Shown in pieces: positions 16,601 through 20,685 of a stretch of DNA of 20,685 nucleotides. The notes under the pieces were generated by a model. That model saw only the letters and a program-made list of their open reading frames with translations. It had not been told where the DNA came from and searched no databases. The number at the start of each line of letters is the position of its first letter. Positions within the stretch are counted from its first letter, which is position 1. A program made the position numbers and the translations under genes. Source of the DNA: Candidatus Hydrogenedentes bacterium CG07_land_8_20_14_0_80_42_17 (GTDB lineage: Bacteria; UBA8481); assembly GCA_002780065.1 (NCBI GenBank), contig PEWQ01000011.1, positions 1 through 20,685 of the forward strand, given 5' to 3'.

Positions 16601-16762
16601 GAAATGGTAGCGCTTCCATGGCACTTTGGCTATCAGGGATTAACTACAGGAGGACCTGCAGGAAATAATTACGCGATTAATCAGATTACTCCAAGTGTGG
16701 GAGACGCAAATACGATGATTCCAGAATACAAAGCTTTTCTCTGTGATGTAAGAAAGATATAG
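13697..16762 (+). CDS. fdhA: Formate dehydrogenase catalytic (alpha) subunit, Tat-exported, cysteine form
   Basis: The 1021-residue molybdopterin oxidoreductase oxidises formate to CO2. A twin-arginine signal (LNRREFLGRSLGVGG, Arg11-Arg12) directs it to the periplasm folded. A [4Fe-4S] site is formed by C57, C60 and C64 (CPYCGVGCG) and C92 (LCSKG). The active-site loop is HQARVCHSSTVGALGPSFGRG with Cys196 (TGT at 14282-14284). E. coli FdnG has selenocysteine at this position, so this is a Cys variant read without UGA decoding. GRGAMTNHW and IGSNPAENHP, which bind the cofactor, follow. The length is close to FdnG. The start has a strong AAGGAG site. It is followed by the Fe-S and membrane subunits. 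Confidence 0.93.
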   Translation: MKQNDQINLNRREFLGRSLGVGGAWMCWDLFGWSKAEATTYAESFKLTDTKESLTICPYCGVGCGMWVHTRDNKVVNLGGDPDHPINEGALCSKGNALQEISWSPRRLRKVKYRAPGSSTWVEKDMSWAIAEIAQRIKKTRDASFLKTDDAGTTVNRTENLAVIGGASLDNEECYLIYKLTRALGVVYFEHQARVCHSSTVGALGPSFGRGAMTNHWIDIKNADVVFIIGSNPAENHPMSFRWITRAREERGAKVIVADPRFTRSASLADLYVRHRPGTDIALINGMINYALENNLIHEDYVREYTNASFLVNEGFKFEDGLFTGYDAEKRNYDTATWNYQKDATGNVIQDKTLKNSRTVFSLLKAHMSRYTLDMVSKVTGVDKGTLDEMYKLYCSTGAPDKTGTILYAMGATQHTVGVQYIRGYAILQLLLGNIGVAGGGINAMRGESNVQGSTDMALLAHLVPGYMAIPNVAKHPTLKDYLEKETPKTGYWINKPKFFVSFLKAMWGDAATQENDFCYNYMPKVGKGFQGAGYSWLPLFEALAGGNIKGMMVWGMNPAVSSPNVNKAYRGFEKLEWLAAFDLWETETASFWKRPGADPSKIQTEVFLFPAAASFEKEGSITNSGRWIQWRTAAVPPLGEAKSDLWYLNAVQQELSRLYAADAQAIFPDPIVKLNWDYGKDEPDVHLVAREINGYTVADKKQVANFTKLAEDGSTACGNWIYSGFYPGSEKKDNLAARRGKEDKSGLGLYPMWSYAWPVNRRIVYNRASADLLGRPWDPKRELVRWDVAKGNWVNSDVPDFGWKDAKTGEQIPPDKSGSAPYIMLPELKARLFVPNGVVRDGPYTEHYEPLESPVKNLLSSQQNNPVIKIWKTEGNDVAGIDDPNFPLIATTFRLTEHWQAGAMTRNLSLLTELMPEMFVEMSPELASAKGIVNDEWVLVVSARGQCRAKANVSPRMKAVELNGVKHEMVALPWHFGYQGLTTGGPAGNNYAINQITPSVGDANTMIPEYKAFLCDVRKI

Positions 16763-16773
16763 GAGGCGCGAAG

Positions 16774-16845
16774 ATGATACTTTCAATTCAGTTCTGTTTG
16801 GTTGACGAACGCTTTTATACAAGAAGGAGGATGCTCGATGTCTAA
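16774..16845 (+). CDS. Possible 23-codon leader peptide between fdhA and fdhB
   Basis: An ATG at 16774 lies 7 bases after AGGAGG (16761-16766), which itself overlaps the fdhA stop. It opens a short frame that ends with TAA at 16843-16845, a few bases inside fdhB. The fdhB ribosome site AAGGAGG lies within this frame. Translation of the peptide could keep the 75-base gap open for ribosomes and couple fdhA to fdhB. The peptide (MILSIQFCLVDERFY and on) resembles nothing I know. It may simply be chance. Confidence 0.25.
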   Translation: MILSIQFCLVDERFYTRRRMLDV

Positions 16846-17644
16846 AGCATTTTTGATTGACTTAACTAAATGCATGGGTTGCCGTGCCTGCCAGGTCGCA
16901 TGCAAACGGTGGAATAATCTCGAGGCTGAACATACCTCTATGACTTCAGACTCGTGGACGAATCCATTTCGGCTTTCAGCTCGCACATGGACCCGGGTGG
17001 ATTTTACTGAGCTACAAAGTCCGCAGTATAAGGCAGGTATGAAGTGGGTATTTGCAAGGCGGCAATGTATGCACTGTTTACATCCTGCTTGTGTTTCTGC
17101 GTGCCCTGTTGGTGCATTTCGCAAGACTGATGAGGGACCTGTTGTTTATGACGCCCAAAAGTGCATAGGCTGTCGATACTGCATGGTATCTTGTCCATTT
17201 GGAGTGCCGGGTTTCGAGTGGGATAAGGGTTTGCTGGCGCAACCGCTAATAAAGAAGTGCAAGATGTGCGTCGATCGTTTAGGAGCAGGAATGGAGCCTG
17301 CATGTGTCAAGCACTGCCCGCCGCGCGCTACCATCTTTGGTGAGCGGGATGAGCTACTGGCAACAGCGAAAGAACGTATAGCAGCAAATCCCGATACATA
17401 CATCAATCATATCTATGGAGAGAACGAAGTTGGAGGGACATCGATGCTTTATCTTTCTTCGGTTCCATTTGAGCAAATCGGGTTTCCAAAGTTAGGGAGC
17501 GAAGCAGTGACGGTCAATACCGAAGCAGTTATGGAGAAGACATTGCCGTTCGCAGCCGCGTGGACTGTTATACTTGCTGCGACTTACGGTGTGGTCAAAT
17601 TCCGGGAGAGGACTAATCCGCAAGGAGAGGAGAAGAACCAATGA
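16838..17644 (+). CDS. fdhB: Formate dehydrogenase iron-sulfur (beta) subunit
   Basis: This 268-residue ferredoxin-like subunit passes electrons from the catalytic subunit to the membrane subunit. Cysteines for four [4Fe-4S] clusters are visible: C12-X2-C15-X2-C18-X3-C22; C77-X2-C80-X4-C85-X3-C89; C109-X2-C112-X2-C115-X3-C119; and C141, C144, C156, C160. A single C-terminal helix (residues about 235-253, TLPFAAAWTVILAATYGVV) anchors it in the membrane, as in FdnH. There is no separate signal; it probably rides out with the Tat-bearing alpha subunit. The start at 16838 follows AAGGAGG; the in-frame ATG at 16802 lies before that site. It overlaps the next gene by 4 bases (ATGA). Confidence 0.92.
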   Translation: MSKAFLIDLTKCMGCRACQVACKRWNNLEAEHTSMTSDSWTNPFRLSARTWTRVDFTELQSPQYKAGMKWVFARRQCMHCLHPACVSACPVGAFRKTDEGPVVYDAQKCIGCRYCMVSCPFGVPGFEWDKGLLAQPLIKKCKMCVDRLGAGMEPACVKHCPPRATIFGERDELLATAKERIAANPDTYINHIYGENEVGGTSMLYLSSVPFEQIGFPKLGSEAVTVNTEAVMEKTLPFAAAWTVILAATYGVVKFRERTNPQGEEKNQ

Positions 17645-18783
17645 ACTCTGAAAACAAAACATCTTCACCAACTATCTCCTTTAGTTGGACGATACTTATC
17701 ATTTTAATGGTTGCAGGATTTTTAACTACTGTTGCAAGGTTTATCTGGGGCATTGGCTCTATATCAAACTTGAACGATTCATACCCATGGGGATTATGGA
17801 TTAGTTTCGATCTTTTGTGTGGAATAGCACTGGCCGCAGGCGCATTTACCACTGCCGGAGGTGTTTACATTCTTGGATTTGACAAATTCAAGCCATTGTT
17901 GCGTCCTGCAATCCTAACCGGATTTCTGGGGTATCTTCTTGCTATTCTTGCTCTAGGTGTGGATCTTGGCAGACCTGAGCGTATCTGGCATCTAATCATC
18001 TATTGGAATCCGCACTCAGTGATGTTTGAAGTTGGCTGGTGTGTTATGCTTTACACTACAATATTAGCACTCGAATTCCTTCCTATGCCTCTTGAGAGAT
18101 TCGGTTTGAAAAAACCGCTCAGCATCATTCACAAATTCACAATACCTATCGTTATCGTAGGAGTAGTTCTCTCTACATTGCATCAATCATCGCTCGGGTC
18201 GCTCTTTCTAATTGTAGTAAATCGTTTGCATCCGCTTTGGCACTCGAAGTTACTTCCGCTCTTCTTCTTTCTAACCGCTGTTGCAGTCGGCCCTGCTGTC
18301 GTTGTCGTCGAGGCATACTTAAGTTCTCGTATCTTCAAACGACATTTCGAATTGGACCTACTGAGCCGAATTGTGAAAGTGATTCCAATGCTTCTCGGTC
18401 TCTATCTTGTGCTACGGTTTGGTGATCTGGTAATTGCAGGAAAACTCGGGGCACTCTTTACAGGAAGTTTATTGACTCTGCTATTCTGGATTGAAATCCT
18501 GATCGGAGTAGTTGCTCCAATCTATCTATTCTCGAAAGCTTCAGTGAGAGAAAATCAAACTTCTCTTGTAAAGACCTCGCTTCTCGTGATTATTGGAGTA
18601 GTGCTGAATCGTTTTAATGTGAGCCTTATTGCTATTGCAAGACCTGATGGTGCAACATACTTTCCTCATCTTCTTGAGTTCTGCATATCATTTGGCGTTA
18701 TTGCAGGAGGAATCTTCGTCTTCTGGCTTGCCGCTCGGTTTTTGCCGATCTGGGAAGTTAGTGATGACGCTAGTAAGGTGTAA
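17641..18783 (+). CDS. NrfD/HybB-type integral membrane subunit (quinone reductase) of formate dehydrogenase
   Basis: The 380-residue protein is nearly all membrane helices, about nine to ten. It belongs to the NrfD/PsrC/HybB family, with typical text such as YPWGLWISFDLLCGIALAAGA, GVDLGRPERIWHLI, and LHQSSLGSLFLI followed by HPLWHS. In such complexes this subunit, which has no heme, takes electrons from the Fe-S protein and reduces menaquinone or ubiquinone. Here it replaces the diheme FdnI-type cytochrome b subunit of E. coli. Its start ATG overlaps the fdhB stop (ATGA, 17641-17644), and its stop lies 2 bases before the Mob fusion gene, all signs of one operon. Confidence 0.88.
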   Translation: MNSENKTSSPTISFSWTILIILMVAGFLTTVARFIWGIGSISNLNDSYPWGLWISFDLLCGIALAAGAFTTAGGVYILGFDKFKPLLRPAILTGFLGYLLAILALGVDLGRPERIWHLIIYWNPHSVMFEVGWCVMLYTTILALEFLPMPLERFGLKKPLSIIHKFTIPIVIVGVVLSTLHQSSLGSLFLIVVNRLHPLWHSKLLPLFFFLTAVAVGPAVVVVEAYLSSRIFKRHFELDLLSRIVKVIPMLLGLYLVLRFGDLVIAGKLGALFTGSLLTLLFWIEILIGVVAPIYLFSKASVRENQTSLVKTSLLVIIGVVLNRFNVSLIAIARPDGATYFPHLLEFCISFGVIAGGIFVFWLAARFLPIWEVSDDASKV

Positions 18784-18813
18784 TTGTGTCCGACCTCACC
18801 AATTGTGTACGAC
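18782..18813 (+). repeat. Imperfect 13-bp tandem repeat at the start of the Mob fusion gene
   Basis: AATTGTGTCCGAC (18782-18794) and AATTGTGTACGAC (18801-18813) differ by one base and are offset by 19 bases. The first contains the GTG start codon. This may be a slippage duplication or a relic, and it makes the exact N-terminus less certain. Confidence 0.4.
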
Positions 18814-20006
18814 ATAATTGCAGACTAGTTGAGGGTGTTGGGCGGAGATCTGATTCTTTTACGCCTGATGCCGTCGATACAAAGATGTTGAAGAATGAAG
18901 TTGCGCGTTATGTGCCTGATATGCTTATGATCGGGGCATCAGGTAGTAAAATTGGGAAGACCCGATTTGCGTGCGAATTGCTCAGAACTTTCAGTAAACA
19001 ATTTTCTATCGATGGAGTAAAGGTAACGACCGTGCGAGAACGGAATGGAACATGTCCGCGTGGAGGTGCAGGCTGTGGCGTCTGCGGAAGTCTCTCAGGC
19101 AATTATGAGATTGTTGAGGAGCACGATGTTGCGGGCAGGAAGGATACGTCGAAACTGCTTTCTGCAGGTGCAAGGCGAGTGTTCTGGTTGAGAGCACACA
19201 GGGAGCATATTCAAGAGGGAGCGGTTGAGCTCGAAGAATGTCGAGGCTTTGGGAATCCGTGCATCTGCGAGTCAAATACCATGCGACTTGTAATTGAGCC
19301 AGGCATATTCCTTATGGTGACACAAGGTTCAACAATGAAGGATTCTGCTCGAGAGGTGCTGGGCTTTGCAGATCGCATTCTTACTATTGAAAAAGATAAT
19401 TTGAAGTTTGACCTTTCAACGATTTCATTTCGGGAAGGGAGCTGGCTTATTCGTGAAAGAGCTTCAGCCATTATTCTTGCCGGTGGGAAAAGTACTCGAA
19501 TGGGTAGCGACAAGGCTTTGCTTTCTATAAATGGGGTACCTCTTATCCGAAGTGCTCTTCAACAGTTAAGCCCTTCATTCTCCGAGGTATTGATAAGTTC
19601 AGCTACAACATCGCAGTATGGTTTCTGCGGTGCTCGTGTCGTTCCTGATAGTGAATCCAATCTGGGACCCATCGGAGGAATCGCTACGGCTATGGAGTCC
19701 GCAGTGAACGATGTTTGCTTTGTTGTTGCATGCGACATTCCCCGAATCTCGGTTCGAGTTTTGCGCAAGATGTTCCGTGCACTTTCCGGTGCTGATGGTG
19801 TTGTCCCAACCATTAAAGGCAAGATCGAACCACTCTTCGCGATATACACGAAACGTATGCTACCGGCGATACGCAAAGCGATTGCGTCTGGAGAGCGGAG
19901 AATAAGAATGGTCTATCCGGAGTGTCAGATTCGTTATGTTGAGATTGACGATCCGATCATCAACCTCAACACTCGTGAGGAGTATCGGAGATATTTAGAA
20001 ATGTAG
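18786..20006 (+). CDS. MobB-like P-loop domain fused to MobA (molybdenum cofactor guanylyltransferase)
   Basis: The 406-residue protein has two parts. Residues about 43-225 hold a Walker A loop, GASGSKIGKT (50-59), like MobB-type GTP-binding proteins. Unusually they also carry six cysteines: C90, C97 and C100 (TCPRGGAGCGVC), and C152, C159 and C161 (ECRGFGNPCIC). Residues about 226-406 are MobA: AIILAGGKSTRMGSDKALL for GTP binding, then CDIP with Asp317 as likely metal ligand, and NLNTREEY at the end. MobA adds GMP to molybdopterin to give the bis-MGD cofactor that formate dehydrogenase needs, so its place at the end of the fdh operon makes sense. GTG start 18786 follows AAGGTG by 5 bases. 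ATG at 18885 is a possible alternative start. Confidence 0.85.
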   Translation: MSDLTNCVRHNCRLVEGVGRRSDSFTPDAVDTKMLKNEVARYVPDMLMIGASGSKIGKTRFACELLRTFSKQFSIDGVKVTTVRERNGTCPRGGAGCGVCGSLSGNYEIVEEHDVAGRKDTSKLLSAGARRVFWLRAHREHIQEGAVELEECRGFGNPCICESNTMRLVIEPGIFLMVTQGSTMKDSAREVLGFADRILTIEKDNLKFDLSTISFREGSWLIRERASAIILAGGKSTRMGSDKALLSINGVPLIRSALQQLSPSFSEVLISSATTSQYGFCGARVVPDSESNLGPIGGIATAMESAVNDVCFVVACDIPRISVRVLRKMFRALSGADGVVPTIKGKIEPLFAIYTKRMLPAIRKAIASGERRIRMVYPECQIRYVEIDDPIINLNTREEYRRYLEM

Positions 20007-20027
20007 GGGCAGGTCATGCACCTGCCC
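20007..20027 (+). repeat. Hairpin after the fdh operon
   Basis: GGGCAGGT (20007-20014) pairs perfectly with ACCTGCCC (20020-20027) around a 5-base loop, starting one base after the stop of the Mob fusion gene. No run of T follows (gaatcgcaag), so it is not a canonical intrinsic terminator. It may protect the 3' end of the long fdh message or be another short palindromic repeat. Confidence 0.55.
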
Positions 20028-20073
20028 GAATCGCAAGTGTAATTGGGGAGACCAATTCTACACATGCTTTATC

Positions 20074-20157
20074 TGCCGAGGCCGGGACTTGAACCCGGAT
20101 GGAGTTGCCCCCGCTAGCTCCTGAAGCTAGTGCGTCTGCCAATTCCGCCACCTCGGC
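20074..20157 (-). tRNA. tRNA-Leu, anticodon CAG
   Basis: On the minus strand the cloverleaf is clear. The acceptor stem GCCGAGG pairs with CCTCGGC, followed by discriminator A. The D arm is GCG with CGC. The anticodon stem CTAGC/GCTAG holds the loop TTCAGGA, giving anticodon CAG. A long class II variable arm follows, and the T arm is CCGGG-TTCAAGT-CCCGG. Length is 84 bases. CCA is not encoded. It reads CUG leucine codons. It is transcribed towards the fdh operon; a tRNA next to repeats and an orphan toxin-antitoxin relic is a typical site for insertions, but I see no integrase. Confidence 0.95.
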
Positions 20158-20261
20158 TCTAATACAAATAATAACATGGAAAAATAAAAATTCCAGCATA
20201 TACCTCTTTCAGAATGTCATATCACGTTATATTATTATGATTGTGAGGTGTGGATACTTTT

Positions 20262-20477
20262 ATGAATTGCTATTTGACAGCAATAATTGAACGGGAAGAA
20301 GATGGCTTTGTTGCCGTTTGCCCTGAACTAGATGTGGCCAGCCAGGGAAAAACTATTGAAGAGGCAAGACGTAATTTAAGTGAAGCGTTGGAATTATTTT
20401 ATGAAACAGCTTCTTCAACTGAAATAAAGCAAAGATTTCTATCTTTGGGGTCAGGCTTGAACTTTTTTACTTTTTAA
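20262..20477 (+). CDS. HicB-like antitoxin domain protein, orphan with altered C-terminus
   Basis: The 71-residue protein has the short HicB domain: MNCYLTAIIEREEDGFVAVCPELDVASQGKTIEEA (described as one stretch from residue 1 to 35), then NLSEALELFYETASSTEIKQRF. Related short HicB proteins usually end with about a dozen more residues of the kind EV-VT-VEV-VG. Here the text changes after EIKQRF to LSLGSGLNFFTF and stops. No hicA follows downstream; instead there is a palindromic repeat. It therefore looks like the surviving antitoxin part of a hicBA pair whose end was replaced. GAGGTG at 20246-20250 is the only ribosome-site candidate. GTG 20250 is an alternative start four codons upstream. 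Confidence 0.65.
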   Translation: MNCYLTAIIEREEDGFVAVCPELDVASQGKTIEEARRNLSEALELFYETASSTEIKQRFLSLGSGLNFFTF

Positions 20478-20492
20478 CAATTTTACTGATTG

Positions 20493-20618
20493 CCGGACTC
20501 GTGCAAGTCGCATTTTTGAACCACGAAGACACAGAGACACTGAGATTTTTTATCTATTTTTTTCTCTGTGTCTCTGTAACTCAGTGGTTGCATTCCATAT
20601 CGACTTGCATGACTCCGG
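20493..20618. repeat. 126-bp imperfect palindrome (MITE/REP-like)
   Basis: The arms run from ccggactc at 20493-20500 to gactccgg at 20611-20618. The outer part pairs gtgcaagtcg with cgacttgcat. The inner part pairs accacgaagacacagagaca with tctgtgtctctgtaactcag-tggt imperfectly, around an A/T-rich centre. There is no coding capacity. It lies just downstream of the truncated HicB-like gene. Its sequence differs from the palindrome at 1052-1152. Confidence 0.65.
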
Positions 20619-20685
20619 TTACTAACCCAACTTCAACAGTTTGAAAAAAAGATAGGCTGTTTTCACCCTGTGGATAGTTGAAGTC

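Noticed and set aside
16783-17124. 113-codon open frame on the minus strand inside fdhB
   Set aside because: Its sequence is the complement of the conserved cysteine-rich fdhB and has no protein-like pattern.
20630-20684. Inverted repeat acttcaac / gttgaagt at the right edge
   Set aside because: Only 8 bp in each arm and cut by the window end; it may be part of a further repeat element but cannot be judged.
1-20685. CRISPR array, rRNA, insertion sequence or prophage genes
   Set aside because: No regular spaced repeats, no rRNA-like segments and no transposase, integrase or phage proteins were seen; the repeats present are short palindromes.

Overview
The window reads as a chromosomal stretch from a Gram-negative, respiratory, probably anaerobic or facultative bacterium. 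It encodes an outer-membrane porin, a Tat-exported formate dehydrogenase, a periplasmic octaheme cytochrome c and a System II cytochrome c maturation operon. Base composition looks to be in the low-to-mid 40s % GC, which I judged by eye and did not compute. Several genes lack a Shine-Dalgarno sequence, and short palindromic repeats are common between genes. The gene set would fit a lineage such as the FCB group (Ignavibacteria-like) or a deltaproteobacterium-like group, but I cannot place it firmly.

Layout. (1) Positions 1-304 hold the 3' end of a VIT1/CCC1-type metal transporter. (2) Positions 305-1295 hold a hicA-hicB toxin-antitoxin pair set in repeat-rich DNA. A 16-bp direct repeat brackets this islet, and one copy overlaps the stop codon of the transporter gene. 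(3) Positions 1296-4811, minus strand, are a four-gene operon: TPR/Met-rich protein, ResB, CcsA/CcsB-type protein, TPR protein. This is System II heme delivery and cytochrome c assembly. (4) Positions 5023-6410, plus strand and divergent from it, hold an HAO-family octaheme cytochrome c. A single-base frameshift separates its signal peptide from all eight heme motifs. (5) Positions 6447-6670, minus strand, are the collapsed remnant of an NtrC-type response regulator: half a receiver domain joined out of frame to the terminal Fis-type helix-turn-helix. (6) Positions 6806-11412 hold an SGNH/GDSL-type membrane-anchored protein and a 1152-residue large-type NAD-glutamate dehydrogenase. (7) Positions 11748-20006 are a tight operon: porin, fdhE, fdhA, fdhB, NrfD/HybB-type membrane subunit, and a MobB-like/MobA fusion. 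This is a complete unit for making and cofactor-loading a periplasm-facing formate dehydrogenase. (8) Positions 20007-20685 hold a hairpin repeat, tRNA-Leu(CAG), an orphan HicB-like gene with an altered tail, and a 126-bp imperfect palindrome.

How it fits together. The formate dehydrogenase would put electrons from formate into the quinone pool through the NrfD-like subunit. The HAO-like cytochrome is a plausible terminal reductase for nitrogen oxyanions or hydroxylamine, and the adjacent ccs operon would attach its hemes. In this sequence the cytochrome gene is frameshifted and its neighbouring regulator is a deletion relic, so the reductase module may be decaying; a base-calling error in the cytochrome is the main alternative. 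The formate dehydrogenase has Cys where E. coli FdnG has selenocysteine, so no selenium machinery is needed.

I see no complete insertion sequence, CRISPR array or rRNA. The most notable items are the repeat-bracketed hicAB islet, the frameshifted octaheme cytochrome beside a deleted regulator, and a Cys-rich MobB-like domain fused to MobA.
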